The translations under genes were made by a program, and so were the position numbers. Shown piece by piece: positions 53,801-64,000 of a DNA stretch of 64,000 bases. The notes beneath the pieces are model-generated. The model did not search any database, was not told the origin of the DNA, and worked only from the letters and a program-made list of their open reading frames with translations. The DNA lies in NCBI GenBank assembly GCA_963514095.1, contig OY741280.1, positions 13,896,297 to 13,960,296 on the forward strand, written 5' to 3'. Source of the stretch: Eutrigla gurnardus (lineage: Eukaryota; Chordata; Actinopteri; Perciformes; Triglidae). The stretch's first letter is position 1. Every line of letters starts with the position of its first letter.

Positions 53801-56186
53801 TTTCAAACCATCTGGTTTGTTTTCAGGCAAAGTACAGAATCAGATAATGCATTACTAATGCTAATTAAAGATGATGAGAGTGAGATCTACACAGCCCGAT
53901 GCCAAGAGCTGATTCAACGTAGGCTGCAGACAAATGCCATTTGTTAAACAAATTATTTTAGAGAAAATATCTTTCTTTTCCATTCATAAGAAGTAAGCCA
54001 TATCAAAATCCAGATTTTAATATATATATATCTCTTGTTATCTATGACAGAAAGGTGTTCCATTTCAAATCAGATGAGAAGGAATCAGAAAACTAACGCG
54101 GTTCCATCCTTTCTTCGTGGACACCGTCTTTTAAATTCACCTGCATTGCCCCTGACAGTGGAGCTTCCCCCGACTAAACAACAGCTGCTCACATCGCCTA
54201 GCAACAACCAGTTGATGGATGACCCCAAAGATGGATAATTACCATAAATCACTATGGTTGTGTGGAGAATAGAAGCAGAAAATCATTGGAGGAAAAACAG
54301 GCTGTAGCACAGATTAAACTGGTGTTTAGGCCGACTTCGCCTCCCGTGAATTCGTTGAACGCGGTCGTCGAGAACTGGTTTCTAGACGTGGCACTGGATT
54401 TGTCCATTAGGTTCATTTTGAGCGTTTCCTGAGAGCCGTCGGTGTTTGGGACTGTATGAATAAGGGGCTGTAAAATGAAACCTGATTAAATGACTCACGA
54501 GACAAAACCTGTCCTGAAGGAGCTGGGACAAAGAAAACAAAGTGGGCAGAGGAAGGAAGAAAGGAAACGGCAAAGAATGAATGATGGCAACAATGATGAG
54601 TTTAGTGCAGCAAAGAAGACCGGGGGGGTGAAGGAGAACAAGCAAAAAGAGGAAGTACGTTTACAGTCTGAACATATGTGTATATTTATGCACTTTGTGT
54701 TGGTGAGTGACGAAGGTGGATGGTGAAATTCAGGGGGAAAAGGAGATAATAAAAAAAGGAGAAAACCAGAGGCCATGGGGCCAAAACAGGGTCACAACCA
54801 ACCAGTTCGGTCTAGCCGAGTCTGGTTGCACAATAAGCCATCAATCAACCCTCTCCACTCGGTCAGACCTCCCCTCAATTCACAGAGGCCATCCACGTCG
54901 TACACTGCTGAGGAACAAAACACGGAGAAGGGAAAGAGACAGAGTGAGAGGGGGAAAAAACACACAAAGGCTTACACACATCAACACAAACACACTGTTC
55001 CACGAAACGGATCCTTTACTCTCTGTGAGAAGGAGGAACCCTAAAGAAACACCAGAAAACTGCACCCTGAAATTCATCCACGCACCTCTGCAAATGATCT
55101 AGCCAAGATGGCGAACTAACAACTCACAAGGTACCCAACTGGGGAAAATGTAGGCCACTTCCATAATTCCATTCAATATAGTGCAGTTTAATAGGGTACA
55201 AACTGTGTGTGCTAGCCAGCTTGCTAGCTCGAGCACTTACTGGACAAGGAATTCAAAGTTTATTTGATTCCAGCCCCCCAAAAATTTAATTTTATTCAAT
55301 TTATTTATAGTGTCATATTACAACTTAACTTCTTGAATCTACTGATTGCAACTGATTCTGCTGCAAAATGTTCCGTTTTAAAAGCTAGTGTGATCAGGCT
55401 TTAAAACTACTGCAGAGTTGATTTAAGACAGCAGGGTGAAACACACACACGCAAACACATACCTTTCCTCATTCTGGATCAAATAATTTCATCAGCTCCT
55501 CTCTACCCTTATCTACTTCTTGGTAAGACATTCAAAAGCAAAAACCACAAACCAGATATGCAACACAAGCCTGAGCACAAGAATGCGGAGGACTTTGTGA
55601 GAACATGACCTCAGAGACAGACAAAGAATTCATATCTTTAAAAAGCAGAAAGTCACTGCAGGGAAATTAAACAGAACGGCAAACACAGGCTGCTCAGGAC
55701 GAACCAAACGTCCCCGAACATTTTACTGCTTTTAACTGCATAATGTCACCGGGAAAATTCCAGCAATCGTGCGCCATCGAAACCGTTATCCTTTATGCAT
55801 CGCCACATTTTCTGCTTCGTTCTGATGAGTTAGTGCTGAAGTCTGGCGCTCCATTAAACAAAGTTGTACCTAAAAAAAAAAAAAAGCCTGATGAATAGCA
55901 TAGGGGTGTAGCAAAAAGAAAAAAGGGGAAAAAAAAAAGACAAAAGCATACGTTGAACCACAATAGTTTGGAGTGTGTATGTGTGCGTGTGGGGAGCTTT
56001 TTTCTCTTTTCCTGATGACCATAAATGAAATGAAAGTGACAAAAGAAGAAATGATAGGAGGGAGGAGGGATAAGGGGCTGAAAAAAAAAAAGTCCTGCGA
56101 GAAAGTCAGTAAATTATGTACTGGACTCTCAAAGCGGACTACTATCAGTAGCTATCTCAGCCTGTGTGTGTGTGTGACTATGCACG

Positions 56187-56188
<2 letters not shown>

Positions 56189-56223
<35 letters not shown>
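56189..56223. repeat. (TG)n microsatellite
   Basis: A TG tract of 35 bp, preceded at 56164-56176 by a shorter TG run. Confidence 0.95.
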
Positions 56224-56224
<1 letters not shown>

Positions 56225-56438
56225 TGTGTGAGCAAACAATGGCTATGAACAGCTTCACAGTCGGAGAGAGAGAGGCAGGAAGAGAGGAAGCAATCCTTCA
56301 ACAGAGCACAATATCAGACTGCGGACAGACAACGAACGGCTGGAAGGTTCTGGAAACAAGAGAGAAAGCCTGCCTCCCTCACATTTCGGCTCCAAACGCC
56401 GCCTCCCAAAGTGCCCTCCATCTAACACTAACACGAAT

Positions 56439-56462
56439 CACACACACACACACACACACACA
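56439..56462. repeat. (CA)n microsatellite
   Basis: A pure CA tract of about 24 bp. Confidence 0.9.
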
Positions 56463-57369
56463 TAAATGGCACCATAACTCTATATCCGCAATCAATTTCG
56501 GCTATGAAGACACATCCATCTCCAGTAATGTTAATGGGAGGGTTTTGGGGGTTGGAGGACAGGGGTAAAACAGAGGGTACGCGACTGCAGGACTGACCTG
56601 AGAGCAGTGTGAGGTAGTATGGGCTGTGTGTGTGTGTGTAATAGAGAGTAAATGCATAAAAAGAAGCCAGAAAATAGCTACGTACGATAGTGTATTTGTC
56701 TGCTGTCGGGGGGGTCAGGTGTGTGTGCGTCAGTGTGTGTGGGAGAGAGACTGATGGCTGTCAGGTTGCTTCTGGCAGAGAAAATAAATTAGGCTTATGA
56801 AGACAAATGAACAGGCTATGGAAAGAGTAAACGGGGGGTGGAGGGGGATCACGGCGGAGAGATGGTGGAGCAAAAGGGAAGGGATGAAGAGGAGGGAGAC
56901 ATAATGAAGGAGAAAAGAGGGATATTGTGAGCATGCGGTGGCGTGGATATGAAAGGAAGGAGATGGAGTGGCGGTGCCAACTAAGTGAGTTCCTTTCGGC
57001 AGCCAGTGACCGTTCATTAAGAAGGACGGGCACACAGACAGGCCTGCTGCTGGCAACGGGAGAAGCTTTGGCATCCCTGCTCTGCCTGCAAGGGAAACAT
57101 ATATGTGGGTATGTGTGTGTGTGGGTATGTGTGTTGGTCGGTCCACCGGCAGCGCTTTAAAATCCAGAATCCATTTTTTATTTATTTTTTTGCTTTAGTT
57201 GAGCATTTTACAAGATTTTCTTTCTTTAAAACACAAGCAAAAAAAAAACAAACAATGTAGCTCAGACGTAACGAGTGATCGCTGGGTTTGTTTCTGTGCT
57301 GGAAGCGCCTCTCAGTGTGCGTTTCCTCTGCTTGTGTGTCGGTGTCAGCGTGTATCCATGTGCGTTCTA

Positions 57370-57640
57370 TCTCCACAGATTTGTCAGTGTCTATCCCGTG
57401 ACACACTCCCCTCGTTGCGAGTGGAGGAGAGCTCTCGGGGGGCTTTGTCACGCGGCGGTCTGTTCTCTTCCTGAGGCCTGGCGCCCCTCGTTTGATAAAT
57501 GACACATGTCATTCTGTCAGCCCCTGCCATCCGGGCTGGGAGGCCCCGAGCTGATATATGGCTGCCCAGGCTAAAGGAAATCAGAGTGTTTTGGCAGCGC
57601 CCTGAGAACATGGCCTCTTATAAGGGGTATGTGTCTATGT
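57370..57640. promoter_or_regulatory. candidate intronic enhancer with palindromic TGACA sites
   Basis: The sequence TTTGATAAATGACACATGTC places a PBX/HOX-like TGATAAAT directly before an inverted pair AATGACA-CA-TGTCATT (57498-57513), followed by a CTGTCAG at 57514-57520. This gives three TALE-type TGACA/TGTCA cores within 20 bp. The surrounding 250 bp is GC-rich, unique and noncoding. Inferred enhancer of tshz1. Confidence 0.35.
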
Positions 57641-57918
57641 GTTTGTGCCTGTCTGTCTGTGATACTGAGTGCATGTTTAATTGTGTGTGTGTGTGTGTGC
57701 GTCTAGTGAGTGTCTGTGTACACGTGCGTGTGTGAGTGTGTGTGCACACGCTCTCAACCTGTCAGGCGGACGGGCAGAGGGAGACAAATCATCGTCATGG
57801 CCGCCCCAGCTGTTCCCCAAATTTGGTGCGAGGAGGAGAGCGAGGGATAAAATCACTGCCGTTTGAGTTTTAAACGGCTGATGCTTCCCAGAAACGGGAC
57901 TGAGTGAGAGGACAAGAG

Positions 57919-57948
57919 GACACACACACACACACACACACACACACT
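57919..57948. repeat. (AC)n microsatellite
   Basis: A pure AC tract of about 30 bp. Confidence 0.95.
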
Positions 57949-58034
57949 GAATCAAAACTCCAAAAGGAATCAAGCCAATCCCAGAAGGAAGCGACAGACA
58001 GCCAGAGTGGTTTTCTTGAAAACAAACATGCGTG

Positions 58035-58083
58035 TACACATACGTAAACACACATGCTTCAAATATACACATACGTAAACACA
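58035..58083. repeat. imperfect direct repeat, 31-bp period
   Basis: TACACATACGTAAACACA occurs at 58035 and again at 58066, each followed within a few bases by CATG. Two units only. Confidence 0.7.
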
Positions 58084-58309
58084 TGAACACAAACTTTGGA
58101 CGAGGCATTTTCACCTTCACCAACGTTAAAAAAAGGCTGACAGGCAGGCGAAACAAAAGCCCAAACCATGTTTACAGACGTGTGAGGTATATAAACCTCC
58201 AAACGTCCTCGCTAAACTACCTCCAGGTCCAGACGGAGCTACACACATTCCCCTGGTGGAGGACAGTCCCACCTGGAGGTTGTGAACTCTGTATGACCCG
58301 GTTTGATTG

Positions 58310-58720
58310 GGCTGCAGTTTCTCCCTCCCTCCCTCCCGCCCGCCCTCCTCTCCCACGGAAAAGAAGCGGGAGAAGGGGAAAAAAACAGCGTCATTAAGCT
58401 GTGAGTGATGAGTGGCAGCCATGGGTGACATCCTCCCCTCTCTCTCCCTCTCTCTCCGCCGCTATCCAACTCCTTTCACCGTCTCTCCCTCTCTCTTTTT
58501 TTCTCCTCCATTGCCTTGATACTTTTCTCTATCGCTTTATTCACCTCGCTCTCCATCCCTCAACCCCTCAAGTCATTTCTCTTTCACTCCTCTGTTGCTT
58601 TGCCTCCTCTTTTTCCACTCCCTCCCTCGACCCCCCCCCCCCCTCCCCTCATTCTTTTTTGTCTGCTGTCACTCTCTCCTTTTCTCCCCTTTTTTTCACC
58701 CCTTTATGCGCCTCCTCTCA
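58310..58720. repeat. pyrimidine-rich low-complexity tract
   Basis: Long TC-rich stretches (CTCCCTCCC, CTCTCTCC, a C-run near 58630-58642). The open frames of 142 and 96 codons here are Ser/Pro/Leu/Phe-rich by composition and are not genes. Confidence 0.8.
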
Positions 58721-58723
58721 CAG

Positions 58724-58750
<27 letters not shown>
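58724..58750. repeat. (AC)n microsatellite
   Basis: A pure AC tract of about 27 bp at the end of the pyrimidine-rich region. Confidence 0.9.
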
Positions 58751-58754
<4 letters not shown>

Positions 58755-60634
58755 TACAATAGTGCCTCACTCAGTCCTGTCCAGCTCTCTGGCCCCGGTC
58801 ATGTAGACACTCAGCTCCTCCATACATAATAGATCCCAAATATCCAGAGGAGGGGGTGCACATTTTCACCCACTCAGGATTGTGCCATCATCACAGCTTC
58901 CATAGTAGCTCCACTGTCTGGCACCAGTCGTGTGTGTGTGTTCATTTGCTGTCTCGAGGAGAGCAATTTGAACTGCTCAACGCGCATTTTAAACCTTTCA
59001 CAGGGCGTTCAGGTGTTCTCAACTTTTACAATCCAACCTCACAGCACATATCTTGTCTTTTCGGATAAGATGCAAGTGCCGTGGACAACAATGCAGACTT
59101 GCAATACCTCATAATCCCCCCCAGAAAGGTTCCTTTTTTTTATTTAGTCCAGATTGCTATAAAACAGGAGAAAAGAAAATCTTAATTCATCATCGTTAAC
59201 GAGGCCTTTTGAAAACTGGAATTTATACACCGCGGTGAAGTTACTGCAGAGAGAGTCTAACGAGATAATTGAGTGAACTTGATCAACTTGGTGTTAATCA
59301 CTCTGCTCCTTGATCTTGTTTAGTTAGACCAAGTTTAATTAACCAATCCCGACATAGACATCCACCCTGTGGAGGAGCGTAACGATACGGATATTGCACG
59401 GTTCTGCTCGTGTAAATAAAGGAACTAGATACATTAACATTGTTTATTGTGCTGTTGGCATTTTACAGCTGGTCCAAGTCTTTCCAGGCCTGAAATGCAC
59501 TTCCTGATTCCTCGTCTTCCACAGCGAACTCTAAAATCACAAACACGGATGCTACGGCTCCGGTTTCTCACGGTGATACTATTATTTCAATTAAAGCCAT
59601 GTCCAGAACAGTCCACAGCTGTTTTTATTCAGACTGAACCATCACAAACAACCTGTCGGTGGGTTTAGTGGAGAACCCTAAACCAAGTTCAAGCCTGCAC
59701 ACGGTTCTGTCATTGGGAAGAAGGATGATTGAAAACATGTTGGCATGTAACCTAAGCTGAATCAGTCTGTATACTTCTGCTGTGTTCATAAATGATGGGT
59801 GAAGTGAATTCTCCTGGTGTTTTTCCAGGATTGATTAAAAAAAAAAAAAAATGCGTTGCTTCTCAAATGTAATAAATTGTTTATAGTAACCAAGTTCCTG
59901 CTTCTCAATCTTTGAGGATTCGTCACTTTTTTAAAATATTTTGTAAGAGCAAGCTGAATACTTTTGGGTTTGTTGGTCCGGCAAAACAAAACCAAGCAAT
60001 TTGATGATATCTTATTGGTGCTTTATTAAGTTGTGATATTATAATTAAGCACCAAATGATGAATTGAATATTCAAGAAAACAAGCTTAATTGATAATTAA
60101 AATCATTTAAAATTGCAGCCTTAAATCAGAATCACAATCAAATCAAACTTAAATTGTATATTTCCGGCTGACGATGGTTGCTGTCCAGTTCCATGTAAAT
60201 ATGCTTACTTACTGAGTCATATGTATGTGTATGGCACAACTTTCTCTCAGCCCATTTTGTGTTTCCCAAAATCTGACAGCAGTTATTGTTAAACCAGAGA
60301 CGTTTGGCTCCAACTATGAGGCAAGGCAGGGAAGGAACGGGGTGACAAACTGAGAAGATGGAGAGGAAAAACAGATTGGTTAAGAAAGAAAATGTACGTC
60401 ACACTCACACCTAGAAATGACTCATGCACTCTGGGAATGTGTCCATTCTTGGCCTCTAAAAGTAAGGCCAGTATACTATCAGTACTCAGCAAAACTATAC
60501 TAATATAGCAATACTAAACGTAAATACAAAATAGCAAACACTTCTAAATGGACATAAATGGACCAGTTAGATAAGATCCAGAATATTTAATTTTGCAGGA
60601 GGGAGCAAACAAACGAGCACAATTTTTTTTTCCA

Positions 60635-60965
60635 ATTAAAATCCTTTACTTCAGTAAAGGTAGTAATACCATAATGTAAAAAGACTTCAGGTACTTTCAG
60701 CAACAGGTACTCAAAGTATCAAAACTAGATGTACTCATTATGCGGGCACAATGTCCCCCGTTGGTCTTATATAATGGATTATGATTATCACTATGCATCA
60801 TCTTAATGGTGCTGCCGCAGGTGAATCTGAAAGAGGTGGCACTTATTTTAACTACTTTATAAGTGGTTAGGACGTATCACATTTTCTTAACTGATCAGAT
60901 AGTGTGTTTTATATGGAAATCTGAAATAATTTATGTCTGTCCAGTAAATATGAAGTGACCAGCCA
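60635..60965 (+). repeat. dispersed repeat copy (TTTACTTCAGTAAAGGTAG type)
   Basis: AAAATCCTTTACTTCAGTAA and TAGTAATACCATAATG are followed by TACTCATTATGCGGGCACAA, CTATGCATCATCTTAATGGT and TTTTAACTACTTTATAAGTG. This matches in order the layout of a common teleost element that I know from other percomorph loci. It is the most complete copy in the window, in the same orientation as the 37.6-kb fragment and opposite to the 39.6-kb copy. Confidence 0.7.
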
Positions 60966-61100
60966 GCAGGGGGGTTAGGTGAGCTCCGCCTAAAGTCTGG
61001 AAACAGCTAGCCTGGCAATTTAATGATAACATCCACCTACTGGCTCCTCTAAAGCTCAATAATAAACATGTTTTATGTCAAACAACCATTTGTGGTTTAA
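60966..61100. repeat. fragment of the GTCTGGAAACAGCTAGCCTGG element
   Basis: AAGTCTGGAAACAGCTAGCC, ACATCCACCTACTGGCTCC and TAAAGCTCAATAATAAACAT correspond to internal sequence of the same inverted-repeat family present at 23.4 and 26.2 kb. It directly abuts the preceding element. Confidence 0.55.
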
Positions 61101-62107
61101 CGTACAAGTACAATGTTGTTGTAGAGAGGCTATTTAGATGCAGTGGCGGTTCTGTCGTTCCCATCGGAGAGGCAGATGGACCAGAGACAAGCAAACAGTC
61201 GGGTCGACAGACAGGCGGAGACAGGTGATCGGAGACAGATGCTCAGGTGGACTGCGAGTCAGACGGACAGCGTTGGTTTGCGAGGGTGAGTGACGAGAGA
61301 CGCACACCGACAGAGGCGGCGTTTGGGTGTACAAGAGGCCTCCCGCTGTTCCCCGAGACAGACGATTTAGAGGGACGGAGTTGAGCTTAATCCCCCCCCC
61401 CTCCCACCGTGGCTGTCACCGTCTGAGACAACACGGCGGCTCAGGAAAGATTTGGGAGGAACTTTTGGGGAGGCGGCATGTGGTGTTGTTGAATCGACCG
61501 GGATCCTGGAGACATTATATCCCCCTTTCAACCGCCCATCAAGCAGAGGACTGTTAAGTAATTACTTTGTGTAACCCAGAGCAAATTGTGGTCAATGGGT
61601 TTCTTTTAAATGTAAGAGTCAAACAGAAATGAATAGCACAAAAATATGCTTTGATTCTTTTTTTTTTTTTTTCCTGTACAACATACTTTATGGGGATGGC
61701 TCTCGGAAAATATGTGACTGTCATGTGTTTAGACTTCAAAGAGGACGACACAAGACATAGCTGCCCTGTGACCTTTCGGATTTTTACAACAACAAGAAGA
61801 CAAAGTGTGACTGCAGGATGTCGCTAAAATCAGACAACTGCGAAAAGACGCTGTTGAAATATGAGTGCGAGGCCAGTGGGCCTGAAAGAGTATATTACGC
61901 TCTCCTTTTCAGATGTCGAGTTCATGTTCTTGTAACCAGTTCACTGACTCTTGAGCATCCGGTGAGAGGGAGAGAGAGGGAGAGGGAGAGAGAGGGATTG
62001 ATGAGGGCAAGAGACAGGGAGGAAGATGAAAGAAAATGTGAGCAGGGTAGAGGAGAATTGAGTCAGTAAGATAGAGATTGATGACAGATAGGAAGATGAG
62101 AAAAGGC

Positions 62108-62111
<4 letters not shown>

Positions 62112-62160
<49 letters not shown>

Positions 62161-62174
62161 AGGGGGGGGGGGGG
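62112..62174. repeat. (AG)n plus poly-G compound tract
   Basis: An AG run from 62112 to 62156, then AGAG and a run of 13 G (62162-62174). All purine on the + strand. Confidence 0.95.
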
Positions 62175-62389
62175 TCAGTCATCCCAAAAAAAAGAGAAGT
62201 AGACTGAGATAAAGAGGGTGAGGAGAGGATGGCAGCGGCACTACACCAGGCTGCAGCCTGACCTTCCTCAGCGTCCTCTTTCAAGGACAAAGTGTCATGT
62301 GTTAACTGTCTCCATTCCCAGATGGCTTATCTGCAGTAAGCTAGTGTCTAAAAATGATATTCATTGCTTCTCAACCCACCTTATCAGTT

Positions 62390-62720
62390 AAATAAACACT
62401 CCTTTGGGGATAGAAATGTCCGCCCCCGGACTTTTGTCCACTTGCACCGACTGCTGCACGGATATGCTGAGGCCAGCTTTTATCCACGTCATAAAAACAA
62501 GTACCTTCCTTCCCATGCTATGCAATACCTGAGCTCTCCTTAGAGCTACGAGGCGAGTAAAGAAACTTCACCACAAGGTGCTGCTTTGATGGCATATGTT
62601 TGATTAACATAAATGCACTCATGATGTTTATAGGGAGATGACAAAACACCATCGGTGTACAGCTATCATGTTCATAAATATTCCAGCCCATATCCATAGC
62701 CTTTGCCTTAGCAACAACAA
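62390..62720. promoter_or_regulatory. candidate intronic conserved element
   Basis: Unique stretch with TTTGATTAACATAAATGCAC, GGGAGATGACAAAACACC and CAGCCCATATCCATAG, and no simple repeat. The mixture of AT-rich homeodomain-type words and a TGACA core resembles developmental enhancers. Inferred. Confidence 0.25.
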
Positions 62721-63009
62721 CAACAAAAAACACACTAATTCTATTTGTAAGCCTCCAGCCTTTTTGAGGATTGCTTTATAGTTTGGCCTGCAGAATTGCT
62801 GTAACTCTCCATTACAAAGTTTTCATTTTCCTGTTCTGAACTTTAATGGAATTTCTACTGAGATACAAAATCCAGCCAAAAGGTCCTTTAGTAGTTAGTG
62901 CCTTCAGATGACTCTTCACTAAACAGTTTCTACAAGAATTTAAAGCATTTCTGCTAATCGGAGATATTATTAGCTCCTTTTTCAAGTCACTAAGAAGGTT
63001 CTAATTCAT

Positions 63010-63300
63010 TAGCTTTAGGTCAAATGTTAAACATCTGTCAACATGGTGATGGCTAAGCCGATGGCTCGCAGCTAACAGTGCAAAACAACGGCCACGGTGC
63101 TGACGGAGCTAACAGTGTTTACCCGATACCGACGGCTTACAACACACACAGCGGGATCAGCGACTTCATCCTCTGCTCTGCTTTACGTAGCAGTTGTTTG
63201 TTGCTATAATTATGCTCTGAATCCTATACAGGGAAACGTTAAAGAATTGAAAAGTAAATGGAAAGTTGACATTGCTGAAATTGCAGTGATCCTCTCCTGA
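63010..63300. repeat. possible dispersed repeat fragment
   Basis: GGTGATGGCTAAGCCGATGG, CTCGCAGCTAACAGTGC and GACGGAGCTAACAGTG, with GCTAACAGTG repeated 38 bp apart, look like an interspersed element of percomorph genomes. Recognition is from memory and uncertain; it could be unique sequence. Confidence 0.35.
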
Positions 63301-64000
63301 TACACATGATGAGGATAAAGTGGCCAATAACTGATCTGCAATATAGCTTTAACAATATCTGTCCTTTTATTTGGGGAAGTTATCTTTAACCCACAAGTTG
63401 ACAAATAGGTAGTTTCTACAATTGTTACATGTCGCAGCTTCCTTTTGTCGGAATTTTGAGAAGCCAACAGGGTGCGTACACGAACAAAGAGCTTTAAATC
63501 ATCATACTAGAAAACATGAATTACACATGCTTCCAGCCAGAGAGCTACACCTGAGTGATTGTTTCATTTTGAGATACGACTGAGAGCTAAATTGCGCATT
63601 ACTTCCACAGCCATGCGACAATTTAGGGGTGAAAGTGGTTTCTGTAACCCGACTTGGTATAAACATCATTTAATTGTCCAAAAGAGAATGAAACGAAACC
63701 AGTCTTTATTATATGAAGCTCAAAGGATTAAAAAATAAATAAATCTACCTGGCAACGGCAAAGCGAGCATGGCGTTGGCGTGCATGTCTACAGTATAGCA
63801 CAGCCGCATGTAATCAGCGGCTAATAACACGATGGGAGTTGCTGCCCCACCGTAAATCAATGGGCAAAATAATTGCTAATACGTCGGCTATCGATTAGAG
63901 TGCCCACCATGCTCTCGTTTTCTGGGGCAACCGTGGCTAAGCGCTAAAGCAGTGACAAGGGTAAAGTGTTATTTCTCAGAAAGGCACACAGACCGACAGC

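Noticed and set aside
54707..55102. 131-codon plus-strand frame
   Set aside because: It lies in tshz1 intron 1, has no splice-bounded structure and no family resemblance, and a second overlapping frame is equally open.
58401..58829. 142-codon plus-strand frame
   Set aside because: Low-complexity pyrimidine-rich DNA gives Ser/Pro/Leu/Phe by composition. No domain.

Overview
This window is vertebrate nuclear DNA, almost certainly from a percomorph teleost fish. The evidence is intron-containing zinc-finger developmental genes with GT/AG splice sites, very abundant and long CA/TG and GA microsatellites, and several short dispersed repeats of kinds common in percomorph genomes. One kind carries 'TTATGCTAAGCTAAGCTAA' arms, one carries 'TTTACTTAAGTAAAAGTAC'-like ends, and one ends in 'TGCAGTCCATTTACCA'. 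There are no bacterial-type operons, CRISPR arrays or complete autonomous transposons.

Two genes point toward each other across a gene desert of about 41 kb. On the left (about 739-3498, + strand) are the last three coding exons of a C2H2 zinc-finger gene, best called znf516 (ZNF516/ZNF536 family). I built its terminal exons from phase-compatible splice sites: 739-2037, 2189-2253 and 3448-3498. On the right (45244-48578, - strand) is the large terminal coding exon of a teashirt zinc-finger gene that matches TSHZ1 over its whole length, with three N-terminal teashirt fingers, a CtBP-type PMDLT motif, an atypical homeodomain and two C-terminal fingers. The short first coding exon of tshz1 is not seen. 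From 48579 to the right edge the window is intron 1 of that gene. From memory, TSHZ1 and ZNF516 are also convergent neighbours in the human genome (18q22-q23), which supports both names.

The interval 3.5-44 kb has no gene I can support firmly. It holds microsatellites, including pure or nearly pure CA tracts of 130, 135 and 178 bp. It also holds degenerate copies of dispersed repeats (about 11.2, 23.4-23.7, 26.1-26.4, 37.6, 39.6-39.96 and 43.7 kb) and two clear hairpin-forming inverted repeats (4148-4219 and 7721-7758). A CpG-rich patch with an ETS site, a GC box and a consensus minus-strand splice donor lies near 22.07 kb and may be the promoter of an unannotated transcript. Several unique stretches rich in TALE/homeodomain-type sites (TGACAG, TGATTGT, TAATTA) look like the conserved noncoding elements expected around a developmental transcription factor. 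That last statement is inference and needs cross-species alignment.

Both proteins are nuclear transcription regulators. The likely logic of the locus is a regulatory gene desert and a large first intron controlling tshz1, with znf516 as its tail-to-tail neighbour. I did not find a new biological system. The most useful observations are the completed znf516 C-terminal gene model, the candidate promoter at 22 kb, the two hairpins and the candidate enhancers.
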